A stretch of DNA of 26,615 nt from Tychonema litorale BBK16 (GTDB taxonomy: Bacteria; Cyanobacteriota; Cyanobacteriia; Cyanobacteriales; Microcoleaceae): assembly GCF_021648855.1 (NCBI RefSeq), contig NZ_JAKJHX010000037.1, positions 1 through 26,615 of the forward strand. Direction: 5' to 3'. Position 1 is the stretch's first letter. Each line of letters starts with the position of its first letter. The notes under the pieces are model-generated. The model had not been told where the DNA came from. It searched no databases and saw only the letters and a list, made by a program, of their open reading frames with translations. Shown one piece after another: positions 15,185 to 22,515 of the stretch. The translations under genes and the position numbers were made by a program.

Positions 15185-15853
15185 ATGGTAAATGATTGCT
15201 GGAATACGATCGGAGTAGGGGGCGATCGATCTTGTCCCCAACTAAGTACATTTATTCACTGCCGGAATTGCTCGGTTTATTCTGCTGCGGGGCGCAGTTT
15301 GCTGGAACAGGAGGTGCCTCAAGGGTATTTGGATGAGTGGACTGATTTGTTGCGATCGGGCGTTGGAACTACCAATCGTGTCGCTCCTTTAGGTACCACC
15401 TCAGTGGGTATCTTTCGACTCAATGGTGAATGGTTAGCACTACCTGCGAGATTGTTTAAAGAAGTGACGCAGATATCTGTGATTCATACTTTGCCACATC
15501 GTAGCAATAATGTATTTATTGGTTTAGTAAATATTCGAGGGGAAATTCAGATGTGTATTTCTCTGAAAGCGGTTCTGGGGCTAGAAATAGCGGATACTAA
15601 TGTGAATAATGTCAGCCCGGTAATCTATGAGCGAATGGTAGTTGTTGAAAAAGAAGGAAATTATTGGGTATTTCCTGTTGATGAAATTTATGGTATTCAC
15701 CGCCTCGATCCGGATCAGTTGGGAAATGTGCCTGCAACGGTTTCTAAGGTGCCGGAAACTTATACTAAAGGGATAATTAATTGGGAAGGACAAAGTGTTT
15801 GTTATTTGGATGATGAGTTATTGTTTTATACGTTGAGTAAGAAAATTTTATGA
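15185..15853 (+). CDS. cheW: CheW-type coupling protein with Cys-rich N-terminus (WspD-like)
   Basis: The 222 residues split into a Cys-rich head (1-35: C5, C17, H25, C26, C29, with the pattern CWNTIGVGGDRSCPQL...HCRNCSVY), a helical link (36-66) and a CheW domain (about 70-220: VGIFRLNGEWLALP...GLVNIRGEIQMCIS). The same head is known from WspD proteins, where it follows CWN.IGV.GD.SCP and HC.NC. The Cys and His residues could hold a metal or sense redox state, but this is inference. The gene starts 15 bases after the receptor stop, so they are co-transcribed. Confidence 0.88.
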   Translation: MVNDCWNTIGVGGDRSCPQLSTFIHCRNCSVYSAAGRSLLEQEVPQGYLDEWTDLLRSGVGTTNRVAPLGTTSVGIFRLNGEWLALPARLFKEVTQISVIHTLPHRSNNVFIGLVNIRGEIQMCISLKAVLGLEIADTNVNNVSPVIYERMVVVEKEGNYWVFPVDEIYGIHRLDPDQLGNVPATVSKVPETYTKGIINWEGQSVCYLDDELLFYTLSKKIL

Positions 15854-15923
15854 ATTGGGAATTGGGCATGGGGAATTGGGCATGGGGAATTGGGCATGGG
15901 GAATTGGGAATTGGGCATGGGTG
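15854..15923 (+). repeat. Heptamer array (ATTGGGA/ATTGGGC/ATGGGGA) x10
   Basis: Ten in-phase 7-nt units begin at the first base after the second cheW stop codon. The motif is the same as that of the array at the right end of the window. Confidence 0.9.
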
Positions 15924-15937
15924 TTGTTGATTGTTAA

Positions 15938-15957
15938 CCCTTCGACTACGCTCAGGG
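15938..15957 (+). repeat. 20-bp dispersed repeat, copy 1
   Basis: CCCTTCGACTACGCTCAGGG; a second copy with one difference is at 19289-19308. It is an imperfect palindrome often seen as a dispersed repeat in cyanobacterial intergenic DNA. It lies between two heptamer arrays, before the cheA gene. Confidence 0.7.
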
Positions 15958-15965
15958 TACGGCAA

Positions 15966-16035
15966 ATAACCAATAACTAATAACTAATAACTAATAACCA
16001 ATAACTAATAACTAATAACTAATAACTAATAACTA
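15966..16035 (+). repeat. Heptamer array (ATAACTA) x10
   Basis: Ten 7-nt units (two are ATAACCA) end 21 bases before the cheA ATG; AAAGGAG follows as the ribosome binding site. Together with the array at 15854 it fills the 203-base gap before cheA, which contains no gene. Confidence 0.9.
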
Positions 16036-16056
16036 ATACCAAAGGAGTTCGGAGCA

Positions 16057-19000
16057 ATGGCAAATCAAGATATGAGTAATTTCTCCATGATGGATTTGTT
16101 CCGCATGGAAGCTGAAACCCAAGTTGGGATTTTAAATGAAAATCTGTTGATGCTGGAAACTAATCCTAGTTCGTCTATGGAACTTGAATCTTTGATGCGG
16201 GCTGCACATTCACTGAAAGGTGCGGCTCGGATTGTGGGATTGGAAATCGCTGTGAGAATAGCTCATGTGATGGAAGACTGCTTTGTGGCTGCTCAGTCTG
16301 GGACGATCGCACTTGATTCGCCGGATAAAATTGATGTGTTGTTGCGATCGGTCGATTTGCTCTATCGGATCAGTCTATTGGGGGAAACAGAAATAGAAAG
16401 TGGGCAAGCAGAAAGACAAGAAGAACTGAATTATTTAGAAGCTAATATATTGGCAATTATCAATAATCAAGAGTTGGATTATAACAGTAATGGGTTAGAA
16501 AATGAGCTGGAAGTTTTGGAGGATGATTCGATAGAAAATCAGCGGGAAGAAGAAGTAGAATATTTGACTGATTCCGCGATATCAGAACCATATTTATTTG
16601 ATAAAAATCCTGACAATTCAGGTGAGATGCTGATTTTGTCAGCTATTCAAGTTAATCATTTTATGCCGATGAATGCTGATTTGTCGATGCTAGATTTATT
16701 TTCTATAGAAGTAGAAACTCAATCAATTTTATTAAGCCAAACTTTACTCGATTTTAAAAATAATCCTGATCAAAACTTAGATATTCCACCGCTCATCAAA
16801 GCTGCTCATTTAATCAAAGGTGCTGCAAAGATTGTTCAATTCAATCAAGTTGCTAAACTTGCCAGTGCTATAGAATCTAGCTTCATAACTATTTATGAAA
16901 CAAGAAGTGATGTTAAGCCAGATGATATCAATCGGCTGTTGTCAGGAGTCAATTTTTTACTAAGTATAGGACGTGTTCCAAATGGAAATTTAGAAGGTTG
17001 GCTGCCAGGGCAAGCAGAAGAAATAGAAAAGATTATTACTATTATATGTCTTATAAAAGAAGAAATACTGAGGGAAATGGCGGTTGCAAAGTCTGGTTCT
17101 CCGCCTATAAAACAGGGAGAAAAAACAGTAACAAAAACCCAATCAAGTGAGAGACAGGCAAAATTAAATCAATCGGTGTCAATTACAGCGAATAATCAAG
17201 GGATAGAGGAAGATAGTAATTCTGAATTAAGGGCGATCGCACCGCAACAGCCTTCTCAATCTGCAAAGTCAAAATTTTCAGCATCTAATCCCAGAGATAG
17301 TGTTCAAAAAAACAAATCTGCTGACCGAGTAGTGAGAGTTAGTGCTGACAATTTAAACCGAATTATGGGTTTGGCAGGTGAATCTTTGGTTGAAGCTAAA
17401 TGGTTGCAACCATTTGCAGATTCTTTATTGAAATTGAGAAAAAATCAAGGAGAACTGTACAATTTGCTGGAAAAATTACAGGAATCTTTGACTGATTCTA
17501 CCTTGAATCAACGCTCTGAAGATTATCTCAGTAGTTCCCGAAAAAAGGCAAATGAATGTCGCCATATTTTATCTGAACGTTTGAATGAACTGGAACTGTT
17601 TGCGAGGCGATCGGCAAATTTATCGGATCGTCTGTATCGAGAGGTTATTGCTAGTAATATGCGGCCTTTTGCTGATGGGGTTCAAGCTTTTCCGCGAATG
17701 GTACGAGATTTAGGTAGACAATTAGGGAAGCAGGTAAAGTTTGAGGTTTTGGGAAAATCTACTCAAGTCGATCGGGATATTTTAGAGAAATTAGAAGCGC
17801 CACTGACTCATATTTTGCGAAATGCGATCGATCATGGAATTGAAGTCCCTGAAGAGCGTTTGGCTGTGGGGAAGCCTGCGGAGGGAACGGTATTTCTAGA
17901 AGCAGCACATCGAGGTGGGATGCTGTCGATTACTGTTTCGGATGATGGTAGAGGAGTAGAGTTGGAAAGGCTACGCCAAAAAGTTGTGAATAAGGGTTTG
18001 GCAAGTGCAGATATGGCGACTTTGCTAACTGAATCTGAACTTATGGAATTTCTATTTTTGCCTGGGTTTTCTACTGCTGGTAAGGTGACTGAGGTTTCAG
18101 GGCGTGGGGTGGGTTTGGATATTGTTCAGAGTATGGTACAGGAGGTTGGTGGTATTTTGCGGGCTACTTCTAATCCGGGAAAAGGGATGAGTTTTCATTT
18201 GCAATTGCCGCTAACTTTGTCTGTGATTCGGACGCTGTTGGTGGAAGTATCTGGGGAACCTTATGCTTTTCCGCTGACGCGGATCGATCGCATTTTAATG
18301 GTTAAGGGTTCTGATATTGCGATCGCTCAAAATCGCCAATATTTTCCTCTTGATGGTCAAAATATTGGTTTGGTGTCTGCTTCTCAGGTTTTGGAGTTGT
18401 CACCACTGACTCAGCAGTTGGATTTATTACCGGTGATTATTCTGAGCGATCGCGTTTCTAGTTATGCTTTAGCAGTAGATAAGTTTTTGGGTGAACGGGA
18501 TCTAGTGGTGAGACCTTTGGATGCACGTTTGGGGAAAGTACCGGATATTAGTGCGGCTGCTTTTATGGAGGATGGTTCTCCGGTACTAATTATTGATGTT
18601 GAGGATATGGTGAGGTCTATTGATAAGTTGTCGAGTGTGGGACGCTTAAAAAAAGTCAGTCAAAGTTCAGAAACTACTGAAACAAAAACTCGTAAGCGTG
18701 TTTTGGTGGTAGATGATTCGATTACAGTCCGAGAAGTGGAGCGGAAGTTGTTAGAAAATCATGGCTATGATGTGGAAGTTGCTGTCAATGGAATGGATGG
18801 GTGGAATGCTCTGCGTACTGGTCAATATGATTTGGTAATTAGTGATGTGGATATGCCACGTATGACGGGCATTGAGTTAGTTACTCAAATTAAAAATCAT
18901 GCTCGTTTGAAGCCGACTCCTGTGATTATTGTTTCTTACAAAGATCGTGAAGAAGACCGACTTAAAGGTTTAGAAGTTGGTGCGGATTATTACTTGACTA

Positions 19001-19068
19001 AGAGTAGTTTTCATGATAATACTTTGTTAAATGCTGTAGTGGATCTGATTGGTGAAGCTGAGTCTTAG
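16057..19068 (+). CDS. cheA: Hybrid CheA histidine kinase with two HPt domains and a receiver (WspE-like)
   Basis: Cytoplasmic kinase at the heart of the chemosensory array, 1003 residues. Order: HPt1 (about 8-130, phospho-His H51 in AAHSLKGAA), HPt2 (about 206-335, H251 in AAHLIKGAA), Ser/Gln-rich linker (340-420), dimerisation and kinase core (about 425-720: N-box N589 in RNAIDHG, SDDGRG at 628-633, GRGVGLDIV), CheW-like domain (about 720-860) and receiver (880-1000: D886, D887, phospho-acceptor D930, K982). No CheY-binding P2 domain is evident. The two HPt domains start with nearly the same sequence (MMDLF..EAETQ, MLDLF..EVETQ) and their histidines are exactly 200 residues apart, a clear internal duplication. 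WspE normally has one. The receiver could be a phosphate sink or a control point. Confidence 0.94.
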   Translation: MANQDMSNFSMMDLFRMEAETQVGILNENLLMLETNPSSSMELESLMRAAHSLKGAARIVGLEIAVRIAHVMEDCFVAAQSGTIALDSPDKIDVLLRSVDLLYRISLLGETEIESGQAERQEELNYLEANILAIINNQELDYNSNGLENELEVLEDDSIENQREEEVEYLTDSAISEPYLFDKNPDNSGEMLILSAIQVNHFMPMNADLSMLDLFSIEVETQSILLSQTLLDFKNNPDQNLDIPPLIKAAHLIKGAAKIVQFNQVAKLASAIESSFITIYETRSDVKPDDINRLLSGVNFLLSIGRVPNGNLEGWLPGQAEEIEKIITIICLIKEEILREMAVAKSGSPPIKQGEKTVTKTQSSERQAKLNQSVSITANNQGIEEDSNSELRAIAPQQPSQSAKSKFSASNPRDSVQKNKSADRVVRVSADNLNRIMGLAGESLVEAKWLQPFADSLLKLRKNQGELYNLLEKLQESLTDSTLNQRSEDYLSSSRKKANECRHILSERLNELELFARRSANLSDRLYREVIASNMRPFADGVQAFPRMVRDLGRQLGKQVKFEVLGKSTQVDRDILEKLEAPLTHILRNAIDHGIEVPEERLAVGKPAEGTVFLEAAHRGGMLSITVSDDGRGVELERLRQKVVNKGLASADMATLLTESELMEFLFLPGFSTAGKVTEVSGRGVGLDIVQSMVQEVGGILRATSNPGKGMSFHLQLPLTLSVIRTLLVEVSGEPYAFPLTRIDRILMVKGSDIAIAQNRQYFPLDGQNIGLVSASQVLELSPLTQQLDLLPVIILSDRVSSYALAVDKFLGERDLVVRPLDARLGKVPDISAAAFMEDGSPVLIIDVEDMVRSIDKLSSVGRLKKVSQSSETTETKTRKRVLVVDDSITVREVERKLLENHGYDVEVAVNGMDGWNALRTGQYDLVISDVDMPRMTGIELVTQIKNHARLKPTPVIIVSYKDREEDRLKGLEVGADYYLTKSSFHDNTLLNAVVDLIGEAES

Positions 19069-19071
19069 ATG

Positions 19072-19134
19072 GTTGACCGTTGACTGTTGACCGTTGACCG
19101 TTGACCGTTTACTGTTGACCGTTGACTGTTGACC
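19072..19134 (+). repeat. Heptamer array (GTTGACC/T) x9
   Basis: Nine 7-nt units (six GTTGACC, two GTTGACT, one GTTTACT) begin three bases after the cheA stop. Several contain TTGAC, like a -35 box, but no -10 box follows at the right distance. Confidence 0.9.
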
Positions 19135-19219
19135 GTCAATTTTTCACGATCACAGAAGTTTTAAATATTGGCTGGGTTTAATAGTATTTTAGAGAGGAAT
19201 TAGGCTATACTTAGTGTAA

Positions 19220-19246
19220 TTGACCAGTCAAAAAGTATTTTATAAA
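19220..19246 (+). promoter_or_regulatory. Weak candidate promoter before cheB
   Basis: TTGACC at 19220-19225 and TATAAA at 19241-19246 with a short 15-nt spacer. It could give cheB and the cyclase gene a transcript of their own, since the 331-base gap after cheA breaks the tight spacing of the cluster. Confidence 0.33.
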
Positions 19247-19288
19247 GATAGTAACCGCTAAGGCTGTTAAAGCATTATGGCGATTAAA

Positions 19289-19308
19289 CCCTTCGACTCC
19301 GCTCAGGG
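19289..19308 (+). repeat. 20-bp dispersed repeat, copy 2
   Basis: CCCTTCGACTCCGCTCAGGG, one base different from the copy at 15938-15957. Both lie in the gap before a chemosensory gene (cheA and cheB). Confidence 0.7.
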
Positions 19309-19399
19309 AACGATGACCAGAACACCTTGGCGGTTGCTGTAGTTGAAAAATTTATAAATCTTAATGGTTATACTCAAATTCAAAAAAACTAAAATAAAG

Positions 19400-20398
19400 A
19401 TGAAAATAGCTATTGTTAATGATACGTTGATTGCTGTTGAAGCATTACGCCGAGTTGTAATTACAGTTCCAGAATATGATGTTATTTGGATCGCTCGTGA
19501 TGGGGCTGAAGCGGTAGAGAAAAGTGCGAAAAATACTCCTGATTTAATTTTGATGGATTTGGTGATGCCAGTGATGGATGGTGTGGAGGCGACGCGCCAG
19601 ATTATGCGGAATTCTCCTTGTGCAATTCTGGTGGTAACTTCTTCAACTACGACAAATGTGGGAAGAGTTTTTGAGGCGATGGGATATGGAGCTTTGGATG
19701 CTATCAATACGCCGATTCTTGGTGTCGTTGGTGGCTCGGAAGGTGGGGCAGTTTTACTACAAAGTATTGCGAAAATAGCGAGGTTACTTGGTAAATCGGT
19801 GATACCTGCCAAGTCTTCACCGTCAAGTATAAAACCTTTGGTTCGGCCGTTAGTGGCGATCGGCTCTTCTACGGGAGGCCCTCAAGCTTTAGCAACTGTT
19901 TTAGCTAGTTTCCCAGTGAATTTCTCTGCACCTATAGTTATTGTTCAGCATATAGATGCGGAATTTGCTCCTGGTTTGGCGGATTGGCTGAATCAGCAAA
20001 CACCGCTTTCGGTTGAGTTGGCGATCGCGAATCACCCACTTCAAGCCGGAAAAGCATTCATTGCTGGGACTAATGACCATTTAATTTTACAGTCAAATCT
20101 GACGTTCGGCTACACTAACGAGCCACTGGATAATCCTTATCGTCCCTCAGTAGATAGGTTTTTTGAAAGTATCATTAAATACTGGCCGGGAAAAGGCGTG
20201 GGAGTGCTGTTAACTGGTATGGGTAAGGATGGGGCAAAAGGACTCAAAGCTTTGCGAGATCAGGGTTGGTACACGATTGCTCAGGATCGGGCGAGCTCCG
20301 TAGTTTACGGGATGCCAAAAGCGGCGGCGGAGTTGGATGCGGCAGTGGAGGTTTTGCCAGTTAGTGCGATCGGCTCAGCTTGTCTCAGATACTTGTAG
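19400..20398 (+). CDS. cheB: CheB protein-glutamate methylesterase response regulator (WspF-like)
   Basis: Removes methyl groups from the receptor and so resets signalling. From the ATG at 19400 it has 332 residues, the WspF size; an upstream ATG at 19364 would add 12 residues rich in Lys that no family member needs. Receiver 1-125 with phospho-acceptor D53 (LMDLVMP), then the methylesterase domain from about 148 with the catalytic triad S157 (GSSTGG), H184 (IVQHID) and D277 (TGMGKDG). The start [18 protein letters not shown] is of the WspF type. In Pseudomonas, loss of WspF locks the system on. All key residues are intact. Confidence 0.94.
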   Translation: MKIAIVNDTLIAVEALRRVVITVPEYDVIWIARDGAEAVEKSAKNTPDLILMDLVMPVMDGVEATRQIMRNSPCAILVVTSSTTTNVGRVFEAMGYGALDAINTPILGVVGGSEGGAVLLQSIAKIARLLGKSVIPAKSSPSSIKPLVRPLVAIGSSTGGPQALATVLASFPVNFSAPIVIVQHIDAEFAPGLADWLNQQTPLSVELAIANHPLQAGKAFIAGTNDHLILQSNLTFGYTNEPLDNPYRPSVDRFFESIIKYWPGKGVGVLLTGMGKDGAKGLKALRDQGWYTIAQDRASSVVYGMPKAAAELDAAVEVLPVSAIGSACLRYL

Positions 20399-20464
20399 CC
20401 GAAATTTTGATAGGTTTTAAGCCATATGGCTTAAGGCTATGAGCACAATGGCCAATGACAGATC

Positions 20465-20508
20465 AAAGCCTCGCCTCCCATGATCAATGTACGGGATGCT
20501 GAGGCTTT
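20465..20508 (+). terminator. Stem-loop in the cheB to cyclase gap
   Basis: An 8-bp stem (AAAGCCTC and GAGGCTTT) with a 28-nt loop, 66 bases after the cheB stop, may partly end the cheB transcript. The whole gap 20399-20843 (445 bases) contains no convincing gene. TTGACA occurs at 20717 and 20774, each without a good -10 box at the right distance. Confidence 0.35.
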
Positions 20509-20843
20509 ATAGGTTGAATTAGGGTGTATATTTTGATAATATTGTGTCCGTATTTTCAGGGAAAGCACACTGATCTGTGAATAGACCTGTTCTGTATACA
20601 CGTAAGTCATAAGGTGTCCGCAGCAGCTAGGGTGCGTAAGGTGGCGAATAGCTGTCAAAGAAGCATTTCAGCATGGTAGGCTTTGTAAAGATTTTAGAAA
20701 TTTGTGCGATCGGCACTTGACAAACCTGGTAGTATCACCATGTAAACTTGCTTAAAAAACACCATCCTCGCTATTGACAATTAAAAAATTATCTAATCAC
20801 AGTTATTAGCCTTTCTAAAAAATGGCTCTTGCCTAATGGAGTT

Positions 20844-22163
20844 ATGGATTTGACACACTTTAAGGCTATTGAATTCGATCGCAGTTGCTGCATAAATCAA
20901 CCAGATAATCAGGAATTCAACGACAACCTGGTAGAATTTAAGCTGAAAGATGGAGGGGGTGCTGGAAAAAACCCAGTTACGGCAAGAGATAGTGCCAATC
21001 CTAGAAACATCAATTGCGAGAAAAGCTATCAATCTATTAACTTAAGTTCTCCCTTAAATTTACCAAGCAAAAAAACATCGAGCTTGACAAAGTATACGGT
21101 GACAGTCCTACTGATTGACGATCAAGAAATGATCGGCGAAGCTGTACGCCGAATGCTTGCTACTGAAAAGGATATTGTATTTCATTATTGTAGCGATCCG
21201 GCTCAAGCAATTAATAGAGCGCTAGAGGTGGAACCAACAGTAATTGTCCAAGATTTAGTCATGCCAGAAATAGATGGATTGCAGTTGCTGCGTTTTTTTC
21301 GAGCGAATTCGGTAACGCGGGATATTCCGATGATTATGCTGTCTAGCAAGGAGGAACCAGAACTCAAAGCGCACGCATTTTCTTTGGGTGCTAATGACTA
21401 CTTGGTAAAATTGCCTTCTGCTATTGAGTTAATAGCTAGAATTCGCTATCACTCGAAAGCTTATATGAATCTTTTGGAAAGGAATCTAGCATATAAAACT
21501 ATGCAGGATTGTTTGGCTAAGCTAGAGATAGAACAAAAAAAATCCCAGGAGTTACTGCTGAATATATTACCAGAGGCGATCGCAGAAAGATTAAAAAAAG
21601 AACAGGGTATCATTGCTGATGAATTCGCCGCAGTGAGTGTGATGTTTGCGGATATTGTTGGCTTTACGCAGTTGTCGGCATCTATATTACCGAAACAACT
21701 TGTATATTTGCTCAATGATATATTTTCTAAGTTCGATCACTTGGCTGAAAAGCATGGTTTAGAAAAAATCAAGACTATTGGTGACTCTTATATGGTAGTG
21801 GGTGGACTGCCAAATCCGCGATCGGATCATGCTGAGGCGATCGCAGAAATGGCATTAGATATGCAGGAAGCTATCATGGAGTATAGAGAGAATCTAGGGA
21901 TTAGTCTGAGTATTCGGATTGGGATTCATTCTGGGCCTGTTGTTGCGGGTATTATTGGTAAGAAAAAGTTTATTTACGATTTGTGGGGAGATACGGTTAA
22001 CACTGCTTCTCGGATGGAATCTCACGGATTACCGGACACAATTCAAATTTCGGAAGCAACTTATTTACTGATAGAAGATCAGTATCAATTTAAAAAACGC
22101 GGTTCTATTAGTGTCAAAGGTAAAGGAGAGATGGCTGCTTATTTGTTGACTGCAAGATTATAG
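20844..22163 (+). CDS. WspR-type receiver fused to a class III adenylate cyclase
   Basis: The predicted output of the chemosensory cluster. From the ATG at 20844 it has 439 residues; numbers here count from a TTG at 20829, five codons earlier. A poorly conserved N-terminus (1-88) leads to a receiver (91-210: D97, D98, phospho-acceptor D142, K194) whose text (VLLIDDQEMIGEAVRRMLA, TRDIPMIMLSSKEEP, GANDYLVKLP.AIELIARIRYHS) is strikingly like WspR. A helical linker (215-260) leads to a class III cyclase: metal Asp D275 and D319, purine-selecting K315 and D384, N391 and R395. Lys plus Asp means ATP, so the product should be cAMP; guanylate cyclases have Glu and Cys or Gly there. No GGDEF domain is present. 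The 445-base gap from cheB suggests a promoter of its own. Confidence 0.93.
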   Translation: MDLTHFKAIEFDRSCCINQPDNQEFNDNLVEFKLKDGGGAGKNPVTARDSANPRNINCEKSYQSINLSSPLNLPSKKTSSLTKYTVTVLLIDDQEMIGEAVRRMLATEKDIVFHYCSDPAQAINRALEVEPTVIVQDLVMPEIDGLQLLRFFRANSVTRDIPMIMLSSKEEPELKAHAFSLGANDYLVKLPSAIELIARIRYHSKAYMNLLERNLAYKTMQDCLAKLEIEQKKSQELLLNILPEAIAERLKKEQGIIADEFAAVSVMFADIVGFTQLSASILPKQLVYLLNDIFSKFDHLAEKHGLEKIKTIGDSYMVVGGLPNPRSDHAEAIAEMALDMQEAIMEYRENLGISLSIRIGIHSGPVVAGIIGKKKFIYDLWGDTVNTASRMESHGLPDTIQISEATYLLIEDQYQFKKRGSISVKGKGEMAAYLLTARL

Positions 22164-22166
22164 AAG

Positions 22167-22288
22167 AAGGAGGTTTGGCAACGGATTCTGTAACGGATTT
22201 AACGGAATAGAAGGAAGTTCGGCAGCGGATTCTGTAACGGATTTAACGGAATAGAAGGAAGTTCGGCAACGGATTCTGTAACGGATTT
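22167..22288. repeat. 44-bp tandem repeat, about 2.8 copies
   Basis: Copies at 22167-22210, 22211-22254 and 22255-22288 (the last split). Units end with GGATTCTGTAACGGATTT and AACGGAATAG. The missing end of copy three continues after the inserted element at 22404-22422. Confidence 0.9.
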
Positions 22289-22403
22289 GGCGTTGCTGAA
22301 TCTAGGTATGATTAACTTGCTTAGGCAATTCCCGAAATGTAGGGGCAATTCATGAATTGCCCCTACATTTCGGAGGAAAATCATACTTTAAATCAGCAAC
22401 GCC
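22289..22403. mobile_element. 115-bp MITE-like element with target duplication
   Basis: Terminal inverted repeats of about 25 bp (GGCGTTGCTG... and ...CAGCAACGCC, four mismatches) enclose a perfect 42-bp palindrome (22332-22373). Direct copies of ACGGATTT flank it (22281-22288 and 22404-22411). Removing the element and one copy restores the third 44-bp tandem unit. There is no coding capacity, so it would have been moved by a transposase elsewhere. The transposase family is not identifiable here; an 8-bp duplication fits several. Confidence 0.78.
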
Positions 22404-22433
22404 ACGGATTTAACGGATATAGGGAATTCATGA

Positions 22434-22486
22434 GGTTTAGAGTAGGGGCAATTCATGAATTGCCCCTACTCTAAACCAGCAACGCC
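22434..22486. mobile_element. Second palindrome with one MITE end (partial relative)
   Basis: A perfect 44-bp palindrome (22434-22477) shares its central 28 bases (GTAGGGGCAATTC and its complement) with the MITE next door, and is followed by the same right end, CAGCAACGCC (22477-22486). The left terminal repeat is absent, so it looks like a decayed or recombined relative. It may also terminate transcription between the converging cyclase and methyltransferase genes. Confidence 0.6.
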
Positions 22487-22515
22487 AGAATAATTACTTT
22501 ATGATAGTTGTTTTT

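Noticed and set aside
16057..19068. Gene fusion or assembly artefact to explain two HPt domains
   Set aside because: The two copies have diverged clearly at the DNA and protein level and are joined by an acidic linker, which points to an old internal duplication.
19072..19134. Array of TTGACC/TTGACT as a row of -35 boxes or binding sites for cheB control
   Set aside because: The period of 7 nt matches other unrelated arrays, and no -10 box is suitably placed, so a repeat is the simpler reading.
19303..19812. Minus-strand frame of 169 codons overlapping the start of cheB
   Set aside because: It is antisense to the well-supported CheB receiver domain, and its hydrophobic text is what the opposite strand of such a gene gives.
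20437..20658. Minus-strand frame of 73 codons in the cheB to cyclase gap
   Set aside because: No recognisable domain, no ribosome binding site, and its text covers a stem-loop; kept only as part of the gap description.
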